DNA of 64,000 nt, taken from the NCBI RefSeq assembly GCF_001282625.1, contig NZ_CTEJ01000001.1, positions 682,001 through 746,000 on the forward strand, in the 5' to 3' direction. Each line of letters begins with the position of its first letter. Position 1 is the stretch's first letter. The stretch is from Lascolabacillus massiliensis (GTDB lineage Bacteria; Bacteroidota; Bacteroidia; Bacteroidales; Dysgonomonadaceae). Of this stretch, positions 1-9,235 are shown in pieces. The position numbers and the translations under genes are program-made. The notes beneath the pieces are model-generated. The model ran no database searches. It saw only the letters and a program-made list of their open reading frames with translations, and was not told the origin of the DNA.

Positions 1-948
1 GGCGCTATAACTGTTCTAATGAAAGATGCTATACATCCAAATTTAGTTCAAACTACAGAAAACACTCCGGCTTTTATTCATGGTGGTCCTTTTGCAAATA
101 TCGCCCATGGCTGTAACTCTGTTATAGCAACCAAAATGGCAATGACCTTTGGTGACTATGTTATTACTGAGGCAGGTTTTGGGGCAGATCTGGGAGCAGA
201 GAAGTTTTTCAATATAAAGTGTCGTAAGAGTGGGTTGCGACCAAAATTATCTGTTATAGTTGTTACTGCTCAGGGTCTTAAAATGCATGGTGGAACTCCT
301 GAAAAGGATATCAAGGCTCCAGATTTGAATGGGCTGCAAAAAGGACTAGGTAACCTTGAAAAGCATTTGAGCAATCTGGCCTCTTTTGGGCAATCGGTAG
401 TTGTTGCTTTTAACAAATATGCTTTCGATACAGAGGAGGAGATTGATGCTGTTCGTAAGTTTTGTGAGGATCGCGGAGTCTCATTTGCTGTAAACGAGGC
501 ATTTACTAAGGGAGGTGATGGTGCCATTGAACTAGCAGAAAAGGTGGTTGAAGCAATTGAGAAAAGGCCTTCGGGTGAATTGAAATTTACCTATAGTGAT
601 AAAGATGACATTGAAACAAAGATCAATAAAATTGCCAAACATATATATGGTGCTCAAGATGTGGTTTTAAGTGAGACTGCAATTAAGAAGCTCAAGATGA
701 TTCAGAATACGAATCTGGAAAAAATGCCTGTATGTATAGCAAAAACACAATACTCTTTTTCTGCAGATCCTAACTGGTATGGTGTGGCTAAGGATTTTCG
801 ACTGAAGATTAATGACTTGGTAATAAATCAGGGATCTGAATTTATAGTTGCAATAGCAGGTCAGATGATGCGTATGCCTGGTCTGCCGGCTGATCCGCAA
901 GCTAAACGTATTGATATAGTTAATGGAGAAATTGAGGGTTTAAGCTGA
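1..948 (+). CDS. fhs: Formate--tetrahydrofolate ligase, C-terminal part (5' end outside window)
   Basis: This enzyme makes 10-formyl-tetrahydrofolate from formate, THF and ATP in the cytoplasm, feeding purine synthesis and C1 metabolism. The reading frame is open from base 1, so the gene starts upstream of the window; about 315 of the usual roughly 555 residues are present. The family-typical stretch [13 protein letters not shown] lies near residues 26-38 of the visible part, followed by [16 protein letters not shown] and the C-terminal PGLPADPQA segment. The ATP-binding N-terminal loop is not in the window. The methionine at position 19 is internal and not a start. It is convergent with hemW and separated from it by a hairpin terminator. 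Confidence 0.95.
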   Translation, partial: GAITVLMKDAIHPNLVQTTENTPAFIHGGPFANIAHGCNSVIATKMAMTFGDYVITEAGFGADLGAEKFFNIKCRKSGLRPKLSVIVVTAQGLKMHGGTPEKDIKAPDLNGLQKGLGNLEKHLSNLASFGQSVVVAFNKYAFDTEEEIDAVRKFCEDRGVSFAVNEAFTKGGDGAIELAEKVVEAIEKRPSGELKFTYSDKDDIETKINKIAKHIYGAQDVVLSETAIKKLKMIQNTNLEKMPVCIAKTQYSFSADPNWYGVAKDFRLKINDLVINQGSEFIVAIAGQMMRMPGLPADPQAKRIDIVNGEIEGLS

Positions 949-994
949 TAATATAATATCAATCAGATATTAGAATTGATAATACAATAGAATC

Positions 995-1035
995 GGGAGT
1001 CCCGCTTAATCATTAAATGGGACTCCCTAATTTTA
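995..1035. terminator. Bidirectional hairpin terminator between fhs and hemW
   Basis: A perfect 9-bp stem (GGGAGTCCC at 995-1003, GGGACTCCC at 1019-1027) is followed by a T-rich stretch on the plus strand. It sits between two convergent genes and probably ends fhs, and perhaps also the hemW operon. Confidence 0.75.
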
Positions 1036-1055
1036 TCATAAAATTAAATAGTTTG

Positions 1056-2210
1056 CTACACCCTCATTAAATCACTCATTATACCATCAGATATAAAAAT
1101 GCCTTCACGAGTGAGTTTCAAATTATTTCCTTCTATTGTAAGAAGCTGTCTATTGAGATATTTATCTGCATTTTCTATACAGTAAATATAGATTTTTTCA
1201 CCGAACAGAATTTTCAGTTCATTCAGGTCAACTCCCCACATTGTTCGTAGTCCGGTGAGTATAAACTCATTATATTTTTCATCTGAACTAAGATTTTCTG
1301 AATTCTGTTCAGGTTTTCCTTCCTCAACTCCTTTTATATAACGGTTTAAAGATGCCACATTCCATGTTCGGTTTTCTCCATCAAAAGAGTGGGCGGCAGG
1401 GCCTAGACCAATATATTTATTGCCTTTCCAGTATGAAGTGTTGTGTCTTGAGAAATAACCCTCTTTTCCGAAAGCAGAGATCTCATAATGAATAAAATTA
1501 TGACTTTTCATCCAGTCGATGAGCATAGAAAACATAGCTGTACTCACCTCCTCAACTACCGGTTCTATCTTACCGGCTTTTAGCATGGAGTACATTCGTG
1601 TCTTTTCCTCATAAATAAGATGATAAGCTGACAGATGCTGAATACCTAGACTTGTTGCCTGTTTAAGGTTTTGTTCCCATATTTTGGTTGTTTGATTTGG
1701 GAGTCCATACATCAGGTCGATACTTATATTGCTGAAGCCATTCATCTGGCATCGTTTAACAGCATTAATAGCCTGAATTGCAGAGTGACGTCTGCTAAGG
1801 AATTTAAGCTCGTTATCATCGAAGCTTTGTATACCAATACTTAATCGGTTTACCGGGAGACGAGCAAGCATCTCAACATATTCATCAGAGAGGTCATCAG
1901 GGTTTGCCTCTACAGTTATCTCTGATGTAGGTTCTATTTTGAAGTTCTGGTATAGAGAGTCAAATATTTTATTAAAATGATGTTCACTTAAACGAGAAGG
2001 GGTGCCTCCTCCAAAATATACTGTTTTAACCGGTTCTTTAATTTCATCTTTCCTAAGTTCAATCTCCTTGCAAAGACTTTCAACAAAAGCATCTATACGA
2101 GTTTCATTTGTAAGAGTATAGAAATCGCAATAAGTGCATCTTATTTTGCAGAAAGGGATATGAACATATATACCTGCCGGTTTTATATTTTCTGAAAATG
2201 TTTTATTCAC
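1056..2210 (-). CDS. hemW: HemW-type radical SAM heme chaperone
   Basis: This 384-residue radical SAM protein is of the HemW/HemN-like family, thought to deliver heme to target proteins. The iron-sulfur motif CxxxCxxC is at C21, C25 and C28 within YVHIPFCKIRCTYCDFY, with GGGTPS near residue 67. HemW shares this with coproporphyrinogen III dehydrogenase HemN, but the length, start and C-terminal HemN_C-like region fit HemW better. It is the last gene of a minus-strand operon with an HD hydrolase (6-bp gap) and a glycerophosphodiesterase. It is far from the peptide island and is not a plausible peptide maturase. Confidence 0.9.
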   Translation of the reverse strand: MNKTFSENIKPAGIYVHIPFCKIRCTYCDFYTLTNETRIDAFVESLCKEIELRKDEIKEPVKTVYFGGGTPSRLSEHHFNKIFDSLYQNFKIEPTSEITVEANPDDLSDEYVEMLARLPVNRLSIGIQSFDDNELKFLSRRHSAIQAINAVKRCQMNGFSNISIDLMYGLPNQTTKIWEQNLKQATSLGIQHLSAYHLIYEEKTRMYSMLKAGKIEPVVEEVSTAMFSMLIDWMKSHNFIHYEISAFGKEGYFSRHNTSYWKGNKYIGLGPAAHSFDGENRTWNVASLNRYIKGVEEGKPEQNSENLSSDEKYNEFILTGLRTMWGVDLNELKILFGEKIYIYCIENADKYLNRQLLTIEGNNLKLTREGIFISDGIMSDLMRV

Positions 2211-2216
2211 AACTGT

Positions 2217-2654
2217 TTATTCCTTTTCAGTAAGCTTTTTGTAAGCTTCCAGATATTTCTGCAGACGAGCCAGGTCGTGATACTGAATCTCATCCCAGCG
2301 TCTTATATCCATATTGTCAGTCAAGTCGTTAATCTTAACTCTGACTGCAATTGGATTTGCCTGTAGTCTTATTATATAATCGTCATATGACTCGTTGTCG
2401 CGACGTGTCATTGCATCTACCGAATCGATAATCGTATCGGAAAAACCCTCTTCACGGAGTTGATCCAATGTAACATCTGTATCCTCTATAACATCATGAA
2501 GAATACCTGTGATCTTCTCGTGTAAGGTGAATCCAGCATTCATTACACGGAATGGGTGTTCGATATAGGGCCTGCCGTTATGGGTATCGAGCTGGCCGTC
2601 ATGTGCCTCTATTGCAAGTTCGATTGCTCTGCTAAGCTGATCTTTCAGGTTCAT
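2217..2654 (-). CDS. Small HD-domain hydrolase (SpoT/MESH1-like)
   Basis: This 145-residue cytoplasmic protein consists almost entirely of an HD phosphohydrolase domain. Likely metal ligands are H18 (AHDGQ), H33 (IEHPF) and the HD pair at 53-54 in HDVIEDT, with a downstream VKINDLTDN stretch like that of the (p)ppGpp hydrolase domain of RelA/SpoT proteins. It lacks a synthetase or TGS domain, so hydrolysis of ppGpp or another nucleotide is the likely role (inferred). Its start codon overlaps the stop of the upstream glycerophosphodiesterase gene by 4 bp, indicating translational coupling. Confidence 0.8.
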   Translation of the reverse strand: MNLKDQLSRAIELAIEAHDGQLDTHNGRPYIEHPFRVMNAGFTLHEKITGILHDVIEDTDVTLDQLREEGFSDTIIDSVDAMTRRDNESYDDYIIRLQANPIAVRVKINDLTDNMDIRRWDEIQYHDLARLQKYLEAYKKLTEKE

Positions 2655-3430
2655 TGTTTATTAATAATTTCATTAACTAGTAATGGTTCATCTGTTGTAA
2701 TGAAGTCTACTTTAAGATCTATCATTTTTTGTATATCCTCTGGTTGGTTCACTGTCCATGTATTAACTTTTAAACCCAGTTCATGAGCCTCTTTTACCCA
2801 TTCAGGTCTTTTAGTGAAAACATTAAAATGATAATCCATCCCGGTCATACCCATTTTAGAAAGTATCTGAGGTGTTAAATCTCCATTTAGATAATAAACA
2901 TCTGCTTCAGGTGCTAGTTTTTTTACTTGCTGCACTATATTTATTCCAAATGAGATATACTCAACTTTATCTTGTATGCCACGGTCATTAACCATTTTGA
3001 TTACTTTTTCTACCAGTTCATCCTCTCTCTCCTTTGAGTTATGAGTTTTAAACTCAATTATCAGTTTTGTGTTCTTGCAATTTACGAATGCGTCGAGATA
3101 ATCTTCAACTGTGGGTAATGGTTCTTCATTTGCCAGTTTTACCTGTGAAAGTATTTCAAATGGAGTCTCCTGTACAATCAGTTTTTTGCCATCTAAAGTA
3201 ATTTCAGCATCATGATTAACAACAGGAATACCATCAGATGAAAGCCAGATATCTACTTCAGAACCATATGCTTTTATAGCATCAGCCTGCATAAGTGCTT
3301 CTATAGAGTTTTGTGCAGACCCATTTGTTTTCCAATAACCACGATGTGCGATAATCTGTTGTGCACTTAGATTCATCAATCCTGCAAAAAGGATAAAGAC
3401 CAGTAAGAGCGATTTCTTTTTCATAATCAT
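2651..3430 (-). CDS. Exported glycerophosphodiester phosphodiesterase family protein
   Basis: A 259-residue GDPD-family protein starts with a signal peptide (KKKSLLLVFILF, cleavage probably after LSAQ). The catalytic HR of IIAHRGYW is at 29-30. The metal-binding acidic pair appears in EVDIWLSSDG, and the second histidine in NHDAEITLDG. The family hydrolyses glycerophosphodiesters to glycerol-3-phosphate plus an alcohol. Export to the periplasm is inferred from the signal peptide. It is the first gene of the operon with the HD hydrolase and hemW. An alternative start two codons downstream is possible. Confidence 0.87.
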   Translation of the reverse strand: MIMKKKSLLLVFILFAGLMNLSAQQIIAHRGYWKTNGSAQNSIEALMQADAIKAYGSEVDIWLSSDGIPVVNHDAEITLDGKKLIVQETPFEILSQVKLANEEPLPTVEDYLDAFVNCKNTKLIIEFKTHNSKEREDELVEKVIKMVNDRGIQDKVEYISFGINIVQQVKKLAPEADVYYLNGDLTPQILSKMGMTGMDYHFNVFTKRPEWVKEAHELGLKVNTWTVNQPEDIQKMIDLKVDFITTDEPLLVNEIINKQ

Positions 3431-3536
3431 TCTTTTTTAATGCTGAATAATTTTTTAAAGATACAATTTTGTTTTTAAATGATTGGAATATTAAATTAAA
3501 AAACGGTTTATTACCTATCTCTGGTTATATAATGAA

Positions 3537-3563
3537 AAAGGAAGAGTCTATAGCTCTTCCTTT
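3537..3563 (-). terminator. Terminator of the tryptophanase-family gene
   Basis: A perfect 10-bp stem (AAAGGAAGAG at 3537-3546, CTCTTCCTTT at 3554-3563) with a 7-nt loop. Read on the minus strand the stem runs into a T tract, 28 bp past the stop codon of the lyase gene. Confidence 0.8.
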
Positions 3564-3590
3564 CAAAATACAATTATAAATGTTTCTTAT

Positions 3591-5039
3591 TTATAGACTT
3601 TCTCCAAAATCCTCTTTGAATTTAGCTATGAGTTTTTGTGGCCAGTCACTAACAGGTTCCAATCCACCCATAAAGAATCTAAGTACAGGAGGCTCATATA
3701 CAAAGCGTAATCCTCCAATTAGTTTTCGGTTATCATAAAGCCATGCCATACGATCAGCAACATACTTAATCTGTGAAAGTGTAAATACTCGTCTCGGAAC
3801 AGCAAGTCTTACAAGCTCCATGTCAGCCAGTGTTTCATTTCCATACTCATCTCTCTGATTTGATAATGTGCCTCGTTCCATACCTCTTACCCCGGATATC
3901 AGATAGAGTGCTGCAGCTAGTGCTCCTGCCGGATATTCTTTCTGTGGTATATGGTCACAAATTTCCATTGCATTTACGTGTGCACCTAAAACGCCTGCTG
4001 GTTTTACAGTTGAAATACCATAGGCATCAAGTGAGTTAACAAGATATGCAATGAAATCAGGACTTTGGCGAATCATGGTTTCGTCCAATGTTTCATATAA
4101 CCCAACTGCCATTGATTCTATCTCTCTTACAGAAATACCACCATAGGTCAGGAATCCTTCGAAGAGAGGAATCAGTGCTTCAAGTTCCTGATAAATATCA
4201 CGGTCGTTTGTACAAATACCACCACCTCTTGAGGAACTTAGCTTTCGTGCAGAAAAGTAAACGATATCGGCTAAGTCTGTCATCGTTTTAATTATATCAC
4301 CTAAAGAGCTTTCTTTGAATTCATCCTCACGCAGATGAACAAGATAAGCGTTTTCACCAAGTAAACTGGCATCGAGAACAACTCTAATATTATATTTATC
4401 AGCAATAGCTCTGACGTCTCTTAGGTTTTTAATTGAAAATGGCTGACCACCAATAAGGTTGGTAGAAGCTTCCATACGGATGAAAGGAATATTTTTTGCT
4501 CCATGAGTTTTTATGGTATCCTCCAGCTTTTCAATATTCATATTCCCTTTAAAGGGGTGATCTGAATCGATTACATATCCTTCATCATACAACAACTCGG
4601 CAATTTTTCCTCCATATTGAGTTATATGTGCCATTGTAGTTGTAAAGTGATAGTTCATAGGAATTAGACTCCCTTTGCGGATATATGCATTTGAAAGGAT
4701 GTTTTCTGCAGCACGACCTTGGTGGACCGGTAAAAAATATTTTTTGCCAAGCACATCTTCAACAGCTTTCTGAAGCCTGATAAAGCTCTGAGATCCCGCA
4801 TATGCATCATCTGCCTGCATCATCGCAGCCAGCTGATTATCGCTCATTGCATTTGTTCCACTGTCTGTGAGCATATCCAGGAAAACATCGTTGGTGGTTA
4901 ACCTGAATGTATTGTATCCTCCTTCTTCCAGGGCTTTCAATCTTCTTTCAATTGGTACAAGGTTTAACTTTTGAACTACCCTAACTTTATGAAGCTCCAA
5001 AGGTATGTTCTCTCCTTTATAAAATTTAATCTCTTCCAT
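3591..5039 (-). CDS. Tryptophanase / tyrosine phenol-lyase family PLP lyase
   Basis: This 482-residue fold-type I PLP enzyme belongs to the beta-eliminating lyase family, which includes tryptophanase and tyrosine phenol-lyase. The segment LTDSGTNAMSDNQLAAMM near residue 57 matches the conserved LTDSGT region. The PLP-binding lysine is probably K266 in YFSARKLSSSRGG, and the C-terminal YEPPVLRFF is characteristic. Family members split an aromatic amino acid into the ring compound, pyruvate and ammonia. The active-site stretch after the lysine differs from that of the E. coli enzyme, so indole versus phenol production cannot be decided here. It is divergent from a ROK kinase across a 381-bp region holding dyads and promoter-like sites. 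Confidence 0.82.
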   Translation of the reverse strand: MEEIKFYKGENIPLELHKVRVVQKLNLVPIERRLKALEEGGYNTFRLTTNDVFLDMLTDSGTNAMSDNQLAAMMQADDAYAGSQSFIRLQKAVEDVLGKKYFLPVHQGRAAENILSNAYIRKGSLIPMNYHFTTTMAHITQYGGKIAELLYDEGYVIDSDHPFKGNMNIEKLEDTIKTHGAKNIPFIRMEASTNLIGGQPFSIKNLRDVRAIADKYNIRVVLDASLLGENAYLVHLREDEFKESSLGDIIKTMTDLADIVYFSARKLSSSRGGGICTNDRDIYQELEALIPLFEGFLTYGGISVREIESMAVGLYETLDETMIRQSPDFIAYLVNSLDAYGISTVKPAGVLGAHVNAMEICDHIPQKEYPAGALAAALYLISGVRGMERGTLSNQRDEYGNETLADMELVRLAVPRRVFTLSQIKYVADRMAWLYDNRKLIGGLRFVYEPPVLRFFMGGLEPVSDWPQKLIAKFKEDFGESL

Positions 5040-5126
5040 TTTAATTGTTTGTCTGTTTCTTCTTATTGTGTTTATATAATTGTAATTGTCATATTTGTAA
5101 AAATCGTATCAGATAAATTGTGTTAA

Positions 5127-5163
5127 TTTATCATATTGATAAATAAAGTTATCAAATTGATTT
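5127..5163 (-). promoter_or_regulatory. Tandem operator-like dyads upstream of the tryptophanase-family gene
   Basis: TTTATCA-TAT-TGATAAA (5127-5143) is a perfect 7+3+7 palindrome. A second, imperfect copy TTATCA-AAT-TGAT follows at 5149-5161. The centres are about 21 bp apart, two helical turns, which would place two dimers on the same DNA face. They lie in the leader between the candidate promoter and the start codon. The regulator is unknown. Confidence 0.45.
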
Positions 5164-5233
5164 TAATTTCTCAGGTTTAAAGAAATGTGTTACAAAAATA
5201 ACTCGATATGCGATAAATGTAAATTGTTAGGTG

Positions 5234-5241
5234 CAAATATA
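5234..5241 (-). promoter_or_regulatory. Candidate -7 element for the tryptophanase-family gene
   Basis: On the minus strand this reads TATATTTG, a match to the Bacteroidetes TAnnTTTG consensus, about 190 nt before the start codon. The upstream TTTG element is poor (TTGT at about the right distance), so confidence is moderate. Confidence 0.45.
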
Positions 5242-5362
5242 AAACATTTATTTCATAATATATACAATTTGCAAACGATATATATATCTATCCTTTTTAA
5301 TTTAAATTTAGTATAAAATGAAATTTATAGGATGCTGTTAAAGCTATTTTAGAGAAAATAGT

Positions 5363-5370
5363 TATATTTG
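5363..5370 (+). promoter_or_regulatory. Candidate -7 element for the ROK kinase gene
   Basis: TATATTTG, 50 bp before the start codon of the ROK kinase, matches TAnnTTTG. No clear TTTG is present 19-21 bp upstream. Together with 5234-5241 it makes the 381-bp gap a divergent promoter region; nothing else gene-like was seen there. Confidence 0.45.
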
Positions 5371-5420
5371 CGCTGATATAGTAAACAATCATCATTGAAT
5401 AACTTTTTAAAATACAAATC

Positions 5421-6383
5421 ATGGATAAACCTTATGCAATAGGGGTAGATGTTGGCGGTACAAATACAGTTGTAGGAATAGTTGACAAGAGAGGACAGAT
5501 CTTAATCAACGGTAGTATTAAAACTGCTAAACATACAGAGGTTGAGAACTACCTTGATGAATTAACTAAGCTTATTGATGAATTAATAAGCAAAATCACT
5601 ACAAAAGATCAAATCAAAGGTATTGGTGCCGGTACTCCTAATGGCAACTACTTCACTGGAAGTATCGAGTTTGCTCCTAACCTGCCTTGGAAAGGCGTTA
5701 TACCTTTTGCTCAAATGCTGGAAGATCGTACAGGTATACCTGTTGCTCTTACAAATGATGCTAATGCTGCTGCTATTGGTGAAATGACCTATGGAGCTGC
5801 ACGCGGTATGAAAGACTTTATTGTTATAACACTGGGAACAGGCGTTGGCAGTGGTATAGTAGTAAACGGGCAGATGGTTTACGGCAACGATGGTTTTGCA
5901 GGTGAATTAGGTCATACAATTGTTCGCAGAGAGAATGGAAGAGTTTGTGGTTGCGGTAGACATGGATGTCTTGAAGCATATGCATCAGCAACCGGATTGG
6001 CACGTACAGCACGTGAAATACTGGAAAAAAGACCTGATGCTAAAACTATTCTAAGAGATATCCCAGCAGAAGAAATCACTTCTAAAGATGTATTTGATGC
6101 AGCAATGGAAGGTGATGAGATTGCTAAAGAGATATTTGAATATACAGGAAAAATATTAGGTGAATCATTTGCTGATTTCGTTGCTTTCTCAAGTCCTGAA
6201 GCAATAATCCTTTTTGGAGGTTTATCTAAAGCAGGTGATTTGATTATGGATCCAATACGTAAAAGTATGGAGGAGAATCTGTTACCAATATTCCAGAATA
6301 AGGTAAAACTGTTATTCTCTGAGCTTAAGGAAAGCGATGCTGCAGTATTGGGAGCTAGTGCACTTGGCTGGGAGGTCAGATAA
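5421..6383 (+). CDS. ROK-family sugar kinase (glucokinase-like)
   Basis: A 320-residue cytoplasmic kinase of the ROK family. The ATP-phosphate motif DVGGTN is at residues 10-15, the catalytic aspartate is probably D113 in NDANAAA, and GELGH (161-165) is followed by the zinc-binding CGCGRHGC (C176, C178, C183). These fit glucokinase-type ROK kinases that phosphorylate hexoses at the 6-position. There is no N-terminal winged helix, so it is not a ROK repressor. Glucose is the likeliest substrate but mannose or N-acetyl sugars cannot be excluded. A strong terminator follows 25 bp after the stop. Confidence 0.88.
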   Translation: MDKPYAIGVDVGGTNTVVGIVDKRGQILINGSIKTAKHTEVENYLDELTKLIDELISKITTKDQIKGIGAGTPNGNYFTGSIEFAPNLPWKGVIPFAQMLEDRTGIPVALTNDANAAAIGEMTYGAARGMKDFIVITLGTGVGSGIVVNGQMVYGNDGFAGELGHTIVRRENGRVCGCGRHGCLEAYASATGLARTAREILEKRPDAKTILRDIPAEEITSKDVFDAAMEGDEIAKEIFEYTGKILGESFADFVAFSSPEAIILFGGLSKAGDLIMDPIRKSMEENLLPIFQNKVKLLFSELKESDAAVLGASALGWEVR

Positions 6384-6407
6384 ATAGATAATCTATACTT
6401 ATAAAGT

Positions 6408-6451
6408 AAAGGGGTGTTGTTTTTAACGACACCCTTTGTTTTGTTTTTTTT
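6408..6451 (+). terminator. Rho-independent terminator after the ROK kinase
   Basis: The stem AAAGGGGTGTTG / CGACACCCTTT (6408-6419 with 6427-6437, one bulged G and one G-T pair) is followed by a long T-rich tract (6438-6451). Confidence 0.85.
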
Positions 6452-6506
6452 CTATTAATTTGTCAAAACTAATGCCTTATTTCGGGTAAATGAGCAATAG
6501 ATTTTA

Positions 6507-6514
6507 TACCTTTG
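6507..6514 (+). promoter_or_regulatory. Candidate -7 element for purH
   Basis: TACCTTTG matches TAnnTTTG and lies 38 bp before the purH start codon, just downstream of the kinase terminator. The -33 region carries only TTCG. Confidence 0.5.
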
Positions 6515-6551
6515 TACACTTTTAAATTAATAGTATTAATAAAGTAGCAAA

Positions 6552-8075
6552 ATGTCACGAAAGATTCAAACAGCGCTCATTTCAGTATATCATAAAGATG
6601 GGTTGGAAGAAATTCTTCAGGAATTAAATAAATTACAGGTAAAGTTTATTTCAACTGGTGGAACCCATGAATTTATAACCTCTTTAGGATATGAATGTGA
6701 AACAGTGGAAGAAGTAAGCGGTTATCCTTCCATTCTTGGGGGCAGAGTAAAAACTCTTCATCCCAAAATCTTTGGTGGCATATTATATAGACGTGAAGTT
6801 GAGTCTGATAGAAAACAGGTTAAAGCTTACGACATTCCATCTATTGATCTTGTAATAGTAGATCTTTATCCTTTTGAAGAGACTGTAGCAGCCGGTGGCA
6901 GTGAAGCGGAGATAATAGAAAAGATAGATATAGGTGGTATTTCACTAATCCGTGGCGCAGCAAAGAACTATAAGGATGTAATAATTGTAGCTTCAAAAGA
7001 TCAGTATAGCCCCTTATTGAATCTGTTAAAAGAAAAACAAGGCACTTCAGATATAGATGATCGCCGTCAGTTTGCAACAGAAGCTTTTAAGGTTTCGTCG
7101 GGTTATGACTCAGCAATTTTCAGATATTTCGACAATGAAGATCGATCTGCTTTGCGTATATCTTTAAATGAGACCAAACAATTAAGATATGGTGAAAATC
7201 CACATCAGAAAGGTACCTTTTATGGAGATTTTGATGAGATTTTTGAACAGTTGCATGGTAAAGAGATCTCATATAATAACCTTCTCGATATTGATGCTGC
7301 AGTTACTCTTATTTCAGATTTTGATGAGACTGCACTAGCTATTCTTAAGCATAATAATGCTTGTGGAATGGCTTGCCGACCAACAGTGAAAGAATCATGG
7401 GATGCTGCTTTGGCTGCTGATCCTGTTTCTGCATTTGGTGGTATAGTTGTGACTAATAGAACAGTTGACAAGGAAGCTGCAGAGGCTATCAATTCCATTT
7501 TCTTTGAAGTTATAATTGCACCTGCTTACGACAAAGATGCACTTGAAATTTTGATTCAAAAGAAAAATCGTATAATTTTGATACTCAAATCGGCAGAGAA
7601 GGCTTCACAAAAATTGCAATACAGATCGGTTTTGAATGGAGCACTTGTACAGGATAAGAATATAAGCGTACAGACAATAGATGATATTCAGGTGGTTACC
7701 GAGAAAGCGCCTACTGAAGATGAAATAAAAGATTTATTATTTGCCAACCTATTGGTTAAACATACAAAATCAAATGCTATTGTTCTGGCTAAAAACAGGC
7801 AGCTTATTGCAAGTGGTACAGGACAAACTTCCAGAGTTGATGCATTGAAACAGGCTATCGAGAAAGCAGAAACATTTAACTTCGACCTTAATGGTGCTGT
7901 TATGGCAAGTGACGCATTCTTCCCTTTTCCTGATTGCGTGGAAATAGCTCACAAAGCCGGTATTACATCTGTTATTCAACCGGGAGGATCTATTCGTGAT
8001 TCAGAATCAGTAGATTACTGTAATAAAAATGGCCTTTCAATGGTAACAACTGGTACAAGGCACTTCAAACATTAA
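6552..8075 (+). CDS. purH: Bifunctional AICAR formyltransferase / IMP cyclohydrolase
   Basis: This 507-residue enzyme carries out the last two steps of purine synthesis, formylating AICAR with 10-formyl-THF and closing the ring to IMP. The N-terminal cyclohydrolase (MGS-like) domain shows ISTGGTHEFI near residue 35 and GGRVKTLHPKIFGG near 65. The C-terminal transformylase domain has the catalytic KHNNACG at 266-272 and SDAFFPFPD near the end. Length is normal for the family. It is followed by the elongasome genes, an order I recall as common in Bacteroidales. Confidence 0.96.
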   Translation: MSRKIQTALISVYHKDGLEEILQELNKLQVKFISTGGTHEFITSLGYECETVEEVSGYPSILGGRVKTLHPKIFGGILYRREVESDRKQVKAYDIPSIDLVIVDLYPFEETVAAGGSEAEIIEKIDIGGISLIRGAAKNYKDVIIVASKDQYSPLLNLLKEKQGTSDIDDRRQFATEAFKVSSGYDSAIFRYFDNEDRSALRISLNETKQLRYGENPHQKGTFYGDFDEIFEQLHGKEISYNNLLDIDAAVTLISDFDETALAILKHNNACGMACRPTVKESWDAALAADPVSAFGGIVVTNRTVDKEAAEAINSIFFEVIIAPAYDKDALEILIQKKNRIILILKSAEKASQKLQYRSVLNGALVQDKNISVQTIDDIQVVTEKAPTEDEIKDLLFANLLVKHTKSNAIVLAKNRQLIASGTGQTSRVDALKQAIEKAETFNFDLNGAVMASDAFFPFPDCVEIAHKAGITSVIQPGGSIRDSESVDYCNKNGLSMVTTGTRHFKH

Positions 8076-8175
8076 GTTGTAAAATGCCGACAGAAATATA
8101 TTTTTGAATGTTTTTAAATTAAAGCGATTGCTAATCCTGCTGTGATAGCGTTTGATCGTTAAAAAAAAGATAATT

Positions 8176-9201
8176 ATGGGCTTATTCTCATTTACACAAG
8201 AGCTGGCAATGGACCTCGGGACAGCCAATTCTATAATAGTGAACAGTGCAGGCAAAATATTGCTTGACGAACCTTCGATAGTAGCTTTGGATCGAAAGAC
8301 CGAGAAAATGATAGCTTTGGGTGAAAAAGCCAGGCAGATGCATGGAAAGACTCATGAAAATATTCGCACTGTAAGACCCTTGAGAGATGGTGTTATAGCT
8401 GATTTTAATGCTGCGGAACAGATGATCCGTGAAATGATTAAAATGGCGAACAAAAATAAAAGAGGATGGTTCTCCCCATCACTACGTGTAGTGATTTGTA
8501 TTCCCTCAGGAAGTACAGAGGTAGAAATTCGTGCAGTTAGAGACTCGGCAGAACATGCGGGAGGAAGGGATGTATTCATGATTTTTGAGCCTATGGCAGC
8601 TGCACTTGGAATCGGACTCGATGTTGAAGCCCCTGAAGGAAACATGATTGTTGATATAGGTGGAGGAACAACTGAAATAGCTGTTATTTCTCTTGGTGGT
8701 ATTGTATCCAATAAATCAATCAAGATTGCAGGAGATGACTTTACTGAAGATATCCAGGACTACATGGGTCGTCAGCACAATATAAAAATTGGAGATCGAA
8801 CTGCTGAGCAAATTAAAATTAATGTTGGTTCAGTCTTAACTGAACTCGAAAATCCACCAGAAGATTATGTAGTACATGGTCCCAACAGAATGACCTCTTT
8901 ACCAATGGATGTACCTGTTTCATATCAGGAGATTGCGCATTGTATCGAGAAATCTGTGACAAAGGTTGATTCAGCTGTACTAAGTGCACTTGAACAAACA
9001 CCACCTGAACTTTATGCTGATATTGTAAGAAATGGTATCTATCTTACAGGTGGAGGAGCATTGTTAAGAGGGCTGGATAAACGCTTAACTGAGAAGATTG
9101 GTATTCCATTCCATGTAGTTGACGATCCACTGCATATTGTTGCAAAAGGTACTGCTATTGCATTGAGGAATATAAACAAATTCAACTTTTTAATGCGTTA
9201 A
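8176..9201 (+). CDS. mreB: Rod-shape determining actin homologue MreB
   Basis: A 341-residue bacterial actin that polymerises under the inner membrane and positions the elongasome. Phosphate-binding motifs DLGTANS (13-19) and DIGGGTTEIAV and the adenosine motif LTGGGALLRGLD are all present. I chose ATG at 8176 (MGLFSFTQE) rather than an upstream TTG at 8152 because MreB proteins start with this short amphipathic segment. It leads a tight run of cell-shape genes. Confidence 0.96.
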   Translation: MGLFSFTQELAMDLGTANSIIVNSAGKILLDEPSIVALDRKTEKMIALGEKARQMHGKTHENIRTVRPLRDGVIADFNAAEQMIREMIKMANKNKRGWFSPSLRVVICIPSGSTEVEIRAVRDSAEHAGGRDVFMIFEPMAAALGIGLDVEAPEGNMIVDIGGGTTEIAVISLGGIVSNKSIKIAGDDFTEDIQDYMGRQHNIKIGDRTAEQIKINVGSVLTELENPPEDYVVHGPNRMTSLPMDVPVSYQEIAHCIEKSVTKVDSAVLSALEQTPPELYADIVRNGIYLTGGGALLRGLDKRLTEKIGIPFHVVDDPLHIVAKGTAIALRNINKFNFLMR

Positions 9202-9235
9202 TACACATTTATTGAAATAAAGACATAGGGTTTGA

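Noticed and set aside
1056-2210. Radical SAM protein as a peptide-maturing enzyme
   Set aside because: It is a standard HemW by motif and length and lies 25 kb away in a housekeeping operon.
8352-8723. A 123-codon open frame antisense to mreB, and similar long antisense frames inside tnaA-like, mrdA, ABC transporter and other genes
   Set aside because: They lie wholly inside well-supported genes, have low-complexity composition and no recognisable motifs or spacing to neighbours.
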